Positions 14,324 through 23,315 of a stretch of DNA of 35,696 bases are shown here, piece after piece. Positions within the stretch are counted from its first letter, which is position 1. The number at the start of each line of letters is the position of its first letter. A program made the position numbers and the translations under genes. This DNA is from Planctomycetota bacterium. Its GTDB lineage: Bacteria > Planctomycetota > J058. Below the pieces are notes generated by a model, which did not search any database, was not told the origin of the DNA, and worked only from the letters and a program-made list of their open reading frames with translations. The DNA lies in contig JAHBXY010000096.1 in the NCBI GenBank assembly GCA_019636275.1, forward strand, positions 1 to 35,696, written 5' to 3'.

Positions 14324-17092
14324 ATGCGGCTCATCCAGCCCATCCTGCGCCGGGGCATCGTGGCCCTCGGCGCGAGCGCCTTGCTGCTCGCCGCCGGCTG
14401 CGCCGGCCCCGAGCCGCAGGAGCAGCCCCCGGCCGAGCAGCAGCAGGAGGCGCCCCCGCCCGCCGCGGCGCCGGCCGACACGACCGACGCGCCCGCGCCC
14501 CCGGCGGCGCAGAGCCCGCCGCCCGACCGCCCCGGCCAGGGCGGCCGCAACGACGTCCTCGACGAGCTCGCCAAGGACATGGGGCTCCGCGAGCAGGAGG
14601 GCCGCGCGCTCGCCGGGCACTACTTCCGCACGGGCCTGCGCTACTACGAGGCGTTCGACTACCGCAAGGCGGCCGAGAGCTTCAAGCGCGCGCACGACGC
14701 CGACCCGAGCGACGCGCAGATCCGCCACTACCTGCTCCAGGCCCAGCTCCTCGCCGGCGACCGCATCGCCGAGTTCGAGACGATCTCGGAGCTCCTGCGC
14801 CAGCAGCGCGAGGTGTCGATCGAGCTGGAGAAGAACGAGCTCAAGCGCCTCTACAAGGAGGGCGAGGAGCTGCAGCGGCGCCAGGAGTTCGCCCGGGCGA
14901 TCACGCGCTTCGAGCAGGTGCTCGAGAAGATCCGCTGGTTCCCCTACAAGGTCGACGCCGAGGGCTACGAGGAGGGCGCCAAGCGCTACATCGTCCAGGC
15001 GCGCCGCAGCCAGCGCGAGCGCGAGCTGTCGGAGAACGAGGCGCGCGAGCGGCGCGCCCTGAGCCAGGCCCTGCAGGAGCAGGAGCGCTACCGCCGCGAG
15101 CGCCGCGAGCAGGTCGACCAGCTCCTGCGCAAGGCGCTCGACCAGCTCGCCCTGCAGAAGTTCAGCCAGGCCGAGGCGACGATCGAGGAGGTCCTGATCA
15201 AGGACCCGGGCAACGAGGAGGCGGTCAAGCTCCGCGAGCTCGCGGTCGAGCACCGCCACCGCACGAAGACCTACGAGACGTACAAGCGCAACCGGCACGA
15301 GCACGAGCGCGAGCGCGAGTCGAACGACCTGCTCGAGGTGCCCTACCTCGACGAGGGCTACGTGCGCTTCCCCGACCGCGCCCGGTGGGAGGAGATCCGC
15401 AAGCGCCACGGCGGCATCGCCGAGGCCGAGGACCGCGAGCCGGACTGGATCCGCGACTACCGGCAGGTGCTCAAGTCCCGCAAGGTGACGCTGAACTTCC
15501 CCCAGACGCCGTTCTCGGAGGTCGTCAGCTTCCTCCAGGACATCACCGGCCTGAACATCACCGTCTCGCCGCAGGTCGATCAGGAGTCGTCGACCGTGTC
15601 GCTGCGCCTGCGCGACATCCCGCTCGAGGACGCGCTGCGGCTCATCCTCGAGCAGACGCGCCTGGCGATGACGTTCCGCAACGAGACGCTGCTGATCACG
15701 CAGCCCGAGGACGCGCGCGGCAACTACCACCTGGAGATCTACGACGTCCAGGACCTCCTCAGCCGCATCCCCGACTTCCCGGGCGACCAGATCCGCCTGC
15801 AGCAGCAGGGCGGCGGCGGCGGCGGCGGCGCGGGCGCCGCGGGCGGCGGCTTCAGCTTCGAGTCGGGGGAGGAGGCCGAGGGCTTCGTCCTCGAGCCCGA
15901 CCAGCTCGAGCAGATCGTCACCAACTCGGTCGGCGAGGACAACTGGGACTCGCCGGCCTCGATCGAGATCCACAAGGGTCAGATCATCATCAACCAGACC
16001 CGCGAGCTGCACGGGCAGATCCGCGACGTGCTGAAGAACCTGCGCAAGAACACGGGCCTGTTCGTGCAGGTCGAGACGCGGTTCATCAACATGACCGATG
16101 ACTTCCTGCGGGACATCGGCGTGGACTTCCGCGACCTCGGCGCCTCGCCCAACCCGACCTTCGGCCACACGCCGCCGCTGATCCTCGACCCGAACCCGGG
16201 CCCGGGCACGCAGAGCTCGATCCAGACGGGCCGCGTGATCGGTATCGGCCAGCAGATCCCGTCGGGCGGCTCGGGCCGGGCGTCGCGCCTGGGCCCGGTG
16301 GTCGGCGGTAACACGCTGTTCGGCTCGACCATGTTCGGCGCGCGGACGGAGCACCTGCTCTCGAGCGAGAACCCGGCCTTCTTCAGCGGCCAGCGGCTCA
16401 ACCCGCCCGGCACGACGACGAACAAGGGCTTCGCCTTCCAGGCGAGCATCCTCGACCCGTTCCAGCTGAGCGCGATCGTCCGCGCCGAGCAGGAGAGCCA
16501 GCGGCGCAAGATCGTCCACGCGCCCGTGATCACGGCGGCCAACCGCCAGCGGGTGCACGTGTCGGTGATCACGCAGCGGGCCTACATCGCCGACTACGAG
16601 CTCTCGTCGGGCGGCACGGGCCTCGTGGTGGCCGAGGTCGCCGACCCGATCATCGAGACGTTCCAGGAGGGCATCGTCCTCGACGTGCGCCCGACGATCT
16701 CGGCGGACCGGAAGTACATCACCCTCGACGTGCGGCCGACGCTGGCCACGCTCGTCGGCGGCGACTTCCGCCAGATCGGCGTGAACCTGGGCACGATTTC
16801 GAACGCCGCGATCAACGTGGCGATCGAGGTCCCGCAGGTGCTCCTGCAGGAGGCGTTCACGACGGTCACGCTGCCCGACGGCGGCACGGCCCTCCTGGGC
16901 GGCTTCCGGCAGATCAACCAGCGCGAGGAGCGCTCGGGCGTGCCGTTCGTCGACCGCATCCCGCTGCTCAACAAGCTCTTCAGCCGCGAGGGCGAGCTGA
17001 ACGAGACGTCGAACCTCATCATCCTCGTGACGGCGAAGATGATCTCCCTCCGCGAGGAGGAGGCCAAGCGGTTCAACGTCGACCGAGAGTAG
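14324..17092 (+). CDS. TPR-secretin lipoprotein (type II/III secretin family)
   Basis: The 922-aa product is a predicted lipoprotein (signal peptide, lipobox LAAGC, Cys26) with a Pro/Gln/Ala-rich spacer. It has TPR-like helices at about 95-330 (HYFRTGLRYYEAFDYRKAAE and later copies) and a secretin N-type domain at about 388-460 (LNFPQTPFSEVVSFLQDITG). A Gly-rich loop lies near 496 and a C-terminal secretin barrel region at about 690-905, with the typical end VPFVDRIPLLNKLFS followed by a hydrophobic strand (LIILVTAKMI). Secretins form large outer-membrane rings for type II/III secretion or type IV pili. No other secretion gene is adjacent, so the partner machine is elsewhere. The start is backed by GGAGG 8 bases upstream. 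A hairpin repeat begins 6 bases after the stop. Confidence 0.9.
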   Translation: MRLIQPILRRGIVALGASALLLAAGCAGPEPQEQPPAEQQQEAPPPAAAPADTTDAPAPPAAQSPPPDRPGQGGRNDVLDELAKDMGLREQEGRALAGHYFRTGLRYYEAFDYRKAAESFKRAHDADPSDAQIRHYLLQAQLLAGDRIAEFETISELLRQQREVSIELEKNELKRLYKEGEELQRRQEFARAITRFEQVLEKIRWFPYKVDAEGYEEGAKRYIVQARRSQRERELSENEARERRALSQALQEQERYRRERREQVDQLLRKALDQLALQKFSQAEATIEEVLIKDPGNEEAVKLRELAVEHRHRTKTYETYKRNRHEHERERESNDLLEVPYLDEGYVRFPDRARWEEIRKRHGGIAEAEDREPDWIRDYRQVLKSRKVTLNFPQTPFSEVVSFLQDITGLNITVSPQVDQESSTVSLRLRDIPLEDALRLILEQTRLAMTFRNETLLITQPEDARGNYHLEIYDVQDLLSRIPDFPGDQIRLQQQGGGGGGGAGAAGGGFSFESGEEAEGFVLEPDQLEQIVTNSVGEDNWDSPASIEIHKGQIIINQTRELHGQIRDVLKNLRKNTGLFVQVETRFINMTDDFLRDIGVDFRDLGASPNPTFGHTPPLILDPNPGPGTQSSIQTGRVIGIGQQIPSGGSGRASRLGPVVGGNTLFGSTMFGARTEHLLSSENPAFFSGQRLNPPGTTTNKGFAFQASILDPFQLSAIVRAEQESQRRKIVHAPVITAANRQRVHVSVITQRAYIADYELSSGGTGLVVAEVADPIIETFQEGIVLDVRPTISADRKYITLDVRPTLATLVGGDFRQIGVNLGTISNAAINVAIEVPQVLLQEAFTTVTLPDGGTALLGGFRQINQREERSGVPFVDRIPLLNKLFSREGELNETSNLIILVTAKMISLREEEAKRFNVDRE

Positions 17093-17097
17093 CCTGT

Positions 17098-17193
17098 AGC
17101 GAGTGATGCGCTCGCGAGGGGCGGGCGATCGGAGCGAGTCCCGGACTGGCACGAACGGGCCCGCTCCGCCCGTCCCCATCGCTCGCTCTGGCG
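17098..17193 (+). repeat. fifth copy of the hairpin repeat, with terminal inverted repeats
   Basis: This copy begins AGCGAGTGATG and ends CATCGCTCGCT, which match as an inverted repeat at 10 of 11 positions. Inside, GGGGCGGGCG pairs with CGCCCGTCCCC. It is the most complete copy and shows the element to be one long palindrome of about 95 bp. It starts 6 bases after the secretin stop codon, as copy 1 starts in the proC stop. Confidence 0.85.
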
Positions 17194-17322
17194 GCCAGCC
17201 AGTGTCGGCGCGGGGGCGAAGGTGAGCGTGGGGGCGCAGCCTGGGGCTGCGCCCTCGCCACGTACACCCGGCCGAACCCGGGGCCCCGCCCTGGACGTCC
17301 AACGGGGACGGACCGGGCTGGC

Positions 17323-17328
17323 TATACT
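17323..17328 (+). promoter_or_regulatory. candidate -10 box of the coiled-coil operon
   Basis: TATACT in the context GGCTATACTGG is 22 bases before the ATG, with GGGAGGAG between. No matching -35 is visible. Confidence 0.5.
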
Positions 17329-17350
17329 GGCCCCGGGAGGAGCTCGCCCC

Positions 17351-19357
17351 ATGCCACGGACCCTCCGCGCCCTCGCGGCCGGCGCCGCGCTCCTCGTGGT
17401 CCTGGTCGCGCCCGCCCGCGGCCAGGAGCCGGGCCAGGAGCCGGAGGTCTGGGAGGAGGGCGAGCGAGGCGGCGAGGGCGCGCGCCCGGCCGAGGCGCCG
17501 CGCGCGCCGCAGGAGCTGTGGCAGCAGCAGCAGGCGCTCTCGGCGCAGTACCGCGAGCTCGAGACGAAGTTGCGCCGGCTGGCGGTGATCCTGCAGGGGC
17601 TCCAGCCCAAGCAGGCGGCGCGGCTGCGGCGCGCCGTCGCCCAGTCCGAGGAGGAGCAGCTCCTCGACGGGCTCATGGAGCTCTCGCAGCGGCTCCTGCG
17701 CGACAAGCGCGACCTGCCCGCGGCCATGGTCACGCAGGCGCAGGTGATCGAGGCCATGGAGCGCGTCCTGGCCGTCCTCGAGCAGGAGCTGGCCGACGAG
17801 AGCCTCGACCCGCGCGAGCTCGAGCGCATGCTGCGCGAGGTCAAGGAGCTGCGCCAGGCGCAGGAGCGGCACCTCGACGCCACCCGCAAGGCGGCCGCGG
17901 CCGACGCGCAGGCCCGGCGCCTCGAGCAGGCGATCGCCGAGGTCGACCAGCTCCTCGAGCGGCAGCGCGGGGTCGTCGAGGGCGTCAACGCCGCCGACCC
18001 GGCCGCCGTCGGCAGCCAGGCGGCGCCGCAGCGCGACGTGGCCAAGGCCACGGCCGCGGCGCGGGAGGCGCTCGGGCGCGCCGAAGCCGCGGCGCCGTTC
18101 CCCGAGGCGCCGCCGCCGGGCGAGCCCGACGCGCAGGCCGGAGCGCCCGCCGGGGCGGCCCAGGCCGGCGCCGCCATGGCCCGGGCCGAGCAGGCCATGC
18201 AGCAGGCCGCCGCGGCCATGGACCAGGGCGACCAGGACCCGGCCGTCGAGCGCGGGCGCGCCGCCGTCGAGGAGCTCGAAGCCGCGCGGGCGGCGCTCGA
18301 CCAGAAGCGGGCCGAGGTGCTGCGGCTGGCCCAGGTCGAGCGGCGGCGCGCGGAGCAGGAGGCCACCCGCCAGAAGGCCGACGACCTGGCCCGGCGCATG
18401 GCCGGCGGCCAGCAGGGCCAGCAGGGTCAGCAGGGCCAGCAGGGTCAGCAGGGCCAGCAGGGCCAGCAGGGCCAGCAGGGCCAGCAGGGCCAGCAGGGTC
18501 AGCAGGGCCAGCAGGGTCAGCAGGGCGCGCAGCGCGCCCCCGGGCAGCGGCACATCGAGCGGGCCGAGGACGCCATGGAGCGGGCCGGCGAGGACATGGC
18601 CAACCGCCACGAGGCCGGCGCCGCCGAGAACCAGGCCGACGCCGCGCGCGAGCTGCGCGAGGCCGAGGGGGCCCTCGAGGAGGCCCTCATGCAGGCCCGG
18701 CGCCGCGAGCAGGAGGCGATCCTGCGCGCCCTGGGCGAGCGCTTCCGCCAGATGCTCGCGAAGCAGAAGGAGCTCACCGGCCGCACCGAGAAGCTGCAGG
18801 CGGCGGTCAGCGAGCGGCTGACCCGCGCCCAGCGCCTCGAGGCCAACGGCGTCTCGGGCGGCGAGCGCGAGCTGGCGATCGACGCCGGCCTGGCGCTCGA
18901 GCTCGTGCGCGAGGAGGGCTCGACCGCGATCCTGCCGATCATCGTCGAGGAGCTCGTGCGCGACCTCGACGAGGTCGCGCGCCTCCTGGGCGACGGGCAG
19001 GTGAACCGCTTCGTCGTGCACCTGCAGAAGGAGATCGAGCGCTCGCTCGAGGAGCTGATCGAGGTGATCAAGCGCGAGATCGAGCAGCGCAAGGCCGGCG
19101 GCGGCGGCGGGGGCGGCGGCGGCGGCGGGGACGACGGCAACGGCCAGCCCCTCCTGCCGGCCTCGGCCGAGCTGAAGGTGATCCGCCTGCAGCAGCTCCG
19201 CGTCAACCAGATCACGCGCACGTTCGACCTGGAGCGCACGCCCGCGGGCGAGCTCACGCCGGAGCAGATCCAGGCCGTGCGACACATCGCCGAGAAGCAG
19301 GGGCGCGTGGCCGAGCTCACGCGCGAGCTGCACGAGCGCCTGAACAAGGAGCGTTGA
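17351..19357 (+). CDS. exported coiled-coil protein with (GQQ)n tract
   Basis: The 668-aa product has a signal peptide (MPRTLRALAAGAALLVVLVAPARG). Most of the rest is charged, heptad-like helix (LEQAIAEVDQLLERQ; LLRDKRDLPAAMVTQAQVIE). In the middle is a tandem GQQ tract of 13 units, and near the C-terminus a poly-glycine run of 11 or more residues precedes a last conserved-looking region (LKVIRLQQLRVNQITRTF). I know similar proteins as uncharacterised members of large planctomycete-type operons; no enzyme domain is visible. A periplasmic scaffold or envelope spacer is a reasonable guess. Start choice: ATG 17351 with GGGAGGAG just upstream. It is followed after 1 base by the TPR protein gene, so the two are cotranslated. 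Confidence 0.75.
   Translation: MPRTLRALAAGAALLVVLVAPARGQEPGQEPEVWEEGERGGEGARPAEAPRAPQELWQQQQALSAQYRELETKLRRLAVILQGLQPKQAARLRRAVAQSEEEQLLDGLMELSQRLLRDKRDLPAAMVTQAQVIEAMERVLAVLEQELADESLDPRELERMLREVKELRQAQERHLDATRKAAAADAQARRLEQAIAEVDQLLERQRGVVEGVNAADPAAVGSQAAPQRDVAKATAAAREALGRAEAAAPFPEAPPPGEPDAQAGAPAGAAQAGAAMARAEQAMQQAAAAMDQGDQDPAVERGRAAVEELEAARAALDQKRAEVLRLAQVERRRAEQEATRQKADDLARRMAGGQQGQQGQQGQQGQQGQQGQQGQQGQQGQQGQQGQQGQQGAQRAPGQRHIERAEDAMERAGEDMANRHEAGAAENQADAARELREAEGALEEALMQARRREQEAILRALGERFRQMLAKQKELTGRTEKLQAAVSERLTRAQRLEANGVSGGERELAIDAGLALELVREEGSTAILPIIVEELVRDLDEVARLLGDGQVNRFVVHLQKEIERSLEELIEVIKREIEQRKAGGGGGGGGGGGDDGNGQPLLPASAELKVIRLQQLRVNQITRTFDLERTPAGELTPEQIQAVRHIAEKQGRVAELTRELHERLNKER
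18410..18526 (+). repeat. 13-unit tandem repeat of CAGCAGGGC/T inside the coiled-coil gene
   Basis: Thirteen 9-base units CAGCAGGG(C/T) run without interruption and encode (Q-Q-G)13. Units differ only by the silent last base (C or T), so the tract is a likely length-variable minisatellite. Confidence 0.95.
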
Positions 19358-19358
19358 G

Positions 19359-20438
19359 ATGCGCCCCACCGCCTTCGTCGTCGCCTCGCTGCTCCTGGCC
19401 GCGCCCGCCGCGCTGGCCGTCGACCCGCGGATCCCGGTCCTCGGGCGCGACGCGCGGGCCGAGGACAAGGTCGCCGGCTTCCGCCGGGCCCACGCCGCCG
19501 ACGCGGCGCTGGTCGCGGCCCTCGACGCGGCCGAGGCCGCCCCGGCGCGCGACCGGATCCACCTGGCGCTCCTGGCCGACCCGCTCTACGCGGCGGCCCA
19601 CGCCGAGTTCGAGCGCGCGGGCGACAACGCCGACCGCTGGCGCGGGGTGCTCGAGAAGCTGCCCAAGCAGGCCCGCTACCACCGGGCGCACGCCACCTAC
19701 TTCCTCGGCCGCGCGCTCCTGGCGCAGGACGACCTCGAGGGCGCGGCCATGGCGTTCGAGGCCGTGCGCGGGCGCCAGCGCGCGGCGACGGCGTGGACCG
19801 ACGACGCGACCCTCTACCTGGCGTCGATCTACGCCCGCCTGCCCGGCGCTGACGGCAGCCAGTCGGCCACGAACCGCGGCCGCGCCCGCCAGCTCGTCGA
19901 CGACCTCCTGGCCCGCGACGGCCGGCTCTACCCCGAGGCGCCGGAGCGCGTGCGCGAGGGCGCGCGCTGGCTCGAGCGCGAGCTGCGCGGCGAGGGCAGT
20001 GGCCCGCTGCTCGAGCTGGCCAAGCGCATGGAGACGATCGAGCGCCTGATCCGCCGCACGCACACCGACACGCCCACGCAGGACCGGCAGCAGGAGGTCG
20101 TCGCCGCCCTCGACAAGCTGATCGAGCTCATGCGCGAGAAGGAGAACGACGGGAGCTGCCAGGGCGGCGGCCAGGGGCAGAAGCCCGGCCAGAAGCCCGG
20201 TCAGAAGCCCGGGCAGCGGTCCGGCAACCCGGCGCAGGAGTCGACGCTCCCGCGGGGCGACGGCCGCGAGGGGCCGCTGACCGAGGGGCCGCGCGGGCCC
20301 GCCGGCGACTCGTGGGGCGACCTCCCGGACCGCGAGCGCGACGAGGCCCTGCAGTTCCTGCGCGAGCGGTTCCCCTCGCGCTACCGCGAGATCATCGAGG
20401 GCTACTACCGCGCGCTGGCGGAGGAGGGCGGGCGGTAG
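19359..20438 (+). CDS. exported TPR-like protein, partner of the coiled-coil protein
   Basis: The 359-aa product has a signal peptide (MRPTAFVVASLLLAAPAALA). Residues about 30-200 contain TPR-like helices (AHATYFLGRALLAQDDLEG is the clearest). A helical segment near 225-260 is followed by a low-complexity linker with three QKPG units and a C-terminal block (LPDRERDEALQFLRERFP, then RYREIIEGYYRAL). I know this type of C-terminal block from exported planctomycete-type proteins of unknown role. It starts 1 base after the stop of the coiled-coil gene, so the two products probably act together. An 8-bp GC hairpin lies 34 bases after its stop. Confidence 0.75.
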   Translation: MRPTAFVVASLLLAAPAALAVDPRIPVLGRDARAEDKVAGFRRAHAADAALVAALDAAEAAPARDRIHLALLADPLYAAAHAEFERAGDNADRWRGVLEKLPKQARYHRAHATYFLGRALLAQDDLEGAAMAFEAVRGRQRAATAWTDDATLYLASIYARLPGADGSQSATNRGRARQLVDDLLARDGRLYPEAPERVREGARWLERELRGEGSGPLLELAKRMETIERLIRRTHTDTPTQDRQQEVVAALDKLIELMREKENDGSCQGGGQGQKPGQKPGQKPGQRSGNPAQESTLPRGDGREGPLTEGPRGPAGDSWGDLPDRERDEALQFLRERFPSRYREIIEGYYRALAEEGGR

Positions 20439-20471
20439 GAGCTCGAGTGAGCGCCCTGCGCTCGTCGTCCG

Positions 20472-20491
20472 GGGCGGCCTGCTGGCCGCCC
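20472..20491 (+). terminator. 8-bp GC hairpin after the coiled-coil/TPR operon
   Basis: GGGCGGCC (20472-20479), loop TGCT, GGCCGCCC (20484-20491) form a perfect stem. No T tract follows; it is called a terminator from its position between two operons. Confidence 0.55.
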
Positions 20492-20518
20492 ACGGCGCCC
20501 CCGACCCGCACCAGGTGG

Positions 20519-20524
20519 CATACT
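20519..20524 (+). promoter_or_regulatory. -10 box 6 bases before the protease start (leaderless mRNA)
   Basis: CATACT is followed by CCCCCC and the GTG at 20531. Transcription would begin at or next to the start codon, and no Shine-Dalgarno is present, so a leaderless transcript is suggested. Confidence 0.45.
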
Positions 20525-20530
20525 CCCCCC

Positions 20531-22192
20531 GTGACCCGCCGCCGCGTCCTGGCCCTCGCCCTCCTCCTCGCCCCCGCGGCGGCCTTCGCGCAGGACGACG
20601 GCGACGAGGTCCTGCGCAGGGCGCTGGCGACCGAGGCGGGGCAGGTGGCGCTGGTCGCGCGCCTCGCGCCGACGGTCGCGGCCGTGTTCCCGGGGGAGCA
20701 GCCGGGCGGCGGCGGCGGGTCGGGCGTGGTGATCGACCCGCGCGGGCTCGTGCTCACGAACTTCCACGTCTCGGGCCTCAACCGCGTGCTCACCGTCGGC
20801 CTGAACGACGGCCGCACCTACCGCGCGCGGCTGCTCGGGATCGACCCGGGCGGCGACATCGCGCTGCTCGTCCTCACGGGGCGCGCCGACTTCCCCGCCG
20901 TCCCGCTGGGCGACTCCGACGCCGTGCGCCCGGGCGAGCGCGTGTTCGCCATGGGCAACCCGTTCCTCCTGGCCGAGGACTACTCGCCCACGGTCACGCA
21001 GGGGGTCGTCTCCGGGATCCACCGCTACCGCGACGCGACCGGCGGCTCGGACCTCGTCTACGGCGACGCGATCCAGATCGACGCGTCGATCAATCCGGGC
21101 AACTCGGGCGGGCCGCTGTTCGACGCGCGCGGCCGCCTGATCGGGATCAACGGCCTGGGCGGCTTCCGGCCCGACCGCGGGCGCGTCAACGTCGGCGTGG
21201 GCTTCGCCGCGTCGATCAACCAGATCAAGAACTTCCTCCTCGACCTGCGCGCGGGCCGTCAGTGCCAGCACGCGACGATGAACGCCACGGTGCGCGACCA
21301 GGAGGACGAGCAGGGCCGCCCGCGCGTGGTCGTCGACGCGATCACGCGCGAGGCGAAGGCCTTCGCCGCCGGGCTGCGCCTGGGCGACATCGTGCGCCGC
21401 CTCGACGGGCGCCCGGTCGGCACGCAGAACCAGCTCCTGACGCTGGTCTCGCGGCTCCCCGCCGGCCGGCGCGTGACGCTGTCGGTCGCCCGCCCGCGCG
21501 AGGACGGGCAGGGCTTCCACGAGCGCGACGTGACCTTCCGCCTCGACCCGCTCTGGTCGGGGCCGGCGCAGGGCGAGTGGCAGCCCGACCCCGAGCTCCT
21601 CGCGGCCGAGACGCGCCTGATCCTCGAGGCGCACCGCCAGGGCGAGTGGCCGCGCGAGTGGCGCCGCGACGAGTCGATCGCGCGCCCCGGCGGCGCGGTC
21701 GAGCGGCGCGTGACCCACGCCCGCGGCCGCCTCCTGCGCGTCGAGCGCGGGCCGGCCGACGCGCGCGTCGTCGAGGTGTGGGACGGCAAGCGCGGCTTCG
21801 CCCGCACCCCCGACGGCGAGGGCCCGCTGACGCCCGGCCGGCGCGACGTCCTCGCAGGCACGGCCGAGGCCCTGGCCGCGCTGGCCGGCGACCCCGAGGC
21901 CACGGCCACCCTGACCTTCACGGGCGGCGAGTGGCTCGACGGCCGCGCCGTCCTGCGCCTCGAGGCCCGCGACCGCGCCGGCCGCCGGCGGCTCCTCTAC
22001 CTCGACCCCGAGACGCACGCGCTCGCCGGCCTGGCCTACCCCGAGGAGAAGGGCGCCTGGGTGGAGGAGGTGCACCGCCCCGGCGTGATCCTGCGCCTCG
22101 ACCACGAGACCGGCGCGCTGCTGGAGAAGGCCGACGAGGTGCGCGTGGAGCCGGGGCCGCAGGCGAGCGAGCTGTTCGAGAGGGTCGAGTGA
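20531..22192 (+). CDS. HtrA/DegP-like serine protease with PDZ domain and C-terminal extension
   Basis: The 553-aa product has a signal peptide (MTRRRVLALALLLAPAAAFA). It then carries a trypsin-like domain with the complete triad: VLTNFHV (His79), DPGGDIALL (Asp109) and NPGNSGGPL (Ser192). A PDZ-like region lies at about 255-345 (AFAAGLRLGDIVRRLDG). Residues about 375-553 are a beta-rich extension (GRLLRVERGPAD; VVEVWDGKRGFA) loosely like LolA-type lipoprotein carriers; that resemblance is weak. HtrA proteases degrade misfolded envelope proteins. The GTG start is chosen because it begins the signal peptide exactly. It is the first gene of a four-gene operon whose next two members are catalytically dead relatives. 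Confidence 0.9.
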   Translation: MTRRRVLALALLLAPAAAFAQDDGDEVLRRALATEAGQVALVARLAPTVAAVFPGEQPGGGGGSGVVIDPRGLVLTNFHVSGLNRVLTVGLNDGRTYRARLLGIDPGGDIALLVLTGRADFPAVPLGDSDAVRPGERVFAMGNPFLLAEDYSPTVTQGVVSGIHRYRDATGGSDLVYGDAIQIDASINPGNSGGPLFDARGRLIGINGLGGFRPDRGRVNVGVGFAASINQIKNFLLDLRAGRQCQHATMNATVRDQEDEQGRPRVVVDAITREAKAFAAGLRLGDIVRRLDGRPVGTQNQLLTLVSRLPAGRRVTLSVARPREDGQGFHERDVTFRLDPLWSGPAQGEWQPDPELLAAETRLILEAHRQGEWPREWRRDESIARPGGAVERRVTHARGRLLRVERGPADARVVEVWDGKRGFARTPDGEGPLTPGRRDVLAGTAEALAALAGDPEATATLTFTGGEWLDGRAVLRLEARDRAGRRRLLYLDPETHALAGLAYPEEKGAWVEEVHRPGVILRLDHETGALLEKADEVRVEPGPQASELFERVE

Positions 22193-23313
22193 GGCGAGCT
22201 GGCCTGAGCTTCGACGCAGAGGACACGCAGAGGTCGCATCGGGCGCCCTCCGCGAGCTCTGCGCCTCCTCCGCGCGCGCTGCGTCCAATCTCCCTCCTGA
22301 CGCTCCTCCTCCTCCTCCTCCCCGCCGCCCGCGCCGACGACGCCTGGCCCCTCCCGCAGGCCGCCGAGCGCGCCTTCCCCAGCGTGGTGAAGGTCTATGG
22401 CGCCGGCGGCTTCCAGGGCGTGCCCGCCTACGGGACGGGCGTGATCGTCGACGAGCGCGGCTTCGTCCTCACGGCCTGGAGCATCGCCCTGCGCACCGAG
22501 GCCCTGAAGGTCGTCACGCACGACGGGCGGCGCCTGCGCGCGACGCTCTGGCGCTCGGACCCGGGCCTGGGCGCGGCGCTCCTGCGCCTCGAGCCGCCGC
22601 AGGGCGGGCTGCCGTCGCTCCAGCCCCTGCGCCTGGCCGACTCGACGGGCCTGGCGCCCGGCGACGCCGTGTTCACGATCGGCAACCCGTTCGGGATCAT
22701 CTACGGCGACGAGCGGCCGGCGGTGGCCTGGGGCGTCGTCACGGCGATCGGCTCGCTGCGCGCCGGCGGCGTCGACGTCGCCCGCCTCCCGGAGCGCCTC
22801 GAGCGCGTGATCGTCACGGACATTCCGGGCAACCCGGGGTCGCAGGGCGGGCCGCTGCTCACGCGCGACGGGCGCCTCGTCGGGATCGTCGGCCGCCTCG
22901 TCGAGTCGCGCGCGACGAACACGATCGTCAACCACGCCCTCCCGGCCGCCGACCTCGTCGAGTTCGTCCGCGGCGGCGTGGCCGCCGAGCGCCCGATCCC
23001 GGAGCCGCCGCGCGTGGCGCCGCGCGCGCGCGCGGGCGCGGCCGTGGAGAGCGGGCTCCGCCTCCAGCGCGTGCACCTGGCGCGCTCGCCCATGGCCTAC
23101 GTCGAGGCGGTCGTGCGCGGCTCGCCGGCCGAGGCCGCCGGCGTCCGGCCCGACGACCTCGTGTTCCGCCTCGGCGAGCGCACGATCCGCTCCTGCCGCG
23201 ACTTCGACGAGGCGCTGGCGGCGCACCGCCCGGGCGACACGGTGCGCCTGGTGCTCAAGCGCGGCGACGCCATGCGCGAGGTCACGCTGACCCTCGCCGC
23301 CGGAGGGCCCTGA
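22189..23313 (+). CDS. HtrA-like pseudoprotease with PDZ domain
   Basis: The 374-aa product is homologous to the gene before it but lacks all three catalytic residues. The His site VLTNxHV reads VLTAWSI (Ser98 for His), the Asp site DPGGDIALL reads DPGLGAALL (Gly128 for Asp), and the Ser site NPGNSGGP reads NPGSQGGP (Gln219 for Ser). A PDZ domain follows at about 285-370 (SPAEAAGVRPDDLVFRLG). Start doubt: GTG 22189 overlaps the upstream TGA but puts about 30 odd residues, encoded by a degenerate inverted repeat, before the signal peptide. CTG 22279 would give a clean one (MRPISLLTLLLLLLPAARA). No ATG, GTG or TTG in frame lies between. Probably a scaffold or regulator in complex with the active protease (inference). 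Confidence 0.8.
   Translation: MRRAGLSFDAEDTQRSHRAPSASSAPPPRALRPISLLTLLLLLLPAARADDAWPLPQAAERAFPSVVKVYGAGGFQGVPAYGTGVIVDERGFVLTAWSIALRTEALKVVTHDGRRLRATLWRSDPGLGAALLRLEPPQGGLPSLQPLRLADSTGLAPGDAVFTIGNPFGIIYGDERPAVAWGVVTAIGSLRAGGVDVARLPERLERVIVTDIPGNPGSQGGPLLTRDGRLVGIVGRLVESRATNTIVNHALPAADLVEFVRGGVAAERPIPEPPRVAPRARAGAAVESGLRLQRVHLARSPMAYVEAVVRGSPAEAAGVRPDDLVFRLGERTIRSCRDFDEALAAHRPGDTVRLVLKRGDAMREVTLTLAAGGP
22213..22286 (+). repeat. degenerate inverted repeat at the start of the pseudoprotease gene
   Basis: GACGCAGAGGACACGCAGAGG on the left and CTCTGCGCCTCC...CTGCGTCC on the right are imperfect complements. The arms resemble a repeat type at 25460-25540 (cagagg/cctctg words). The element lies across the presumed coding start and may have inserted between two genes. 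Confidence 0.45.
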
Positions 23314-23315
23314 CC

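Noticed and set aside
19090..19140. poly-glycine run in the coiled-coil gene as a frameshift artefact
   Set aside because: The frame is open on both sides and the following C-terminal block reads in the same frame, so it is a genuine Gly linker.
14186..19468. 1760-codon minus-strand open frame opposite the secretin and coiled-coil genes
   Set aside because: Composition is low-complexity (Arg/Leu/Ala/Asp/Val) and it mirrors real plus-strand genes with signal peptides and family motifs.
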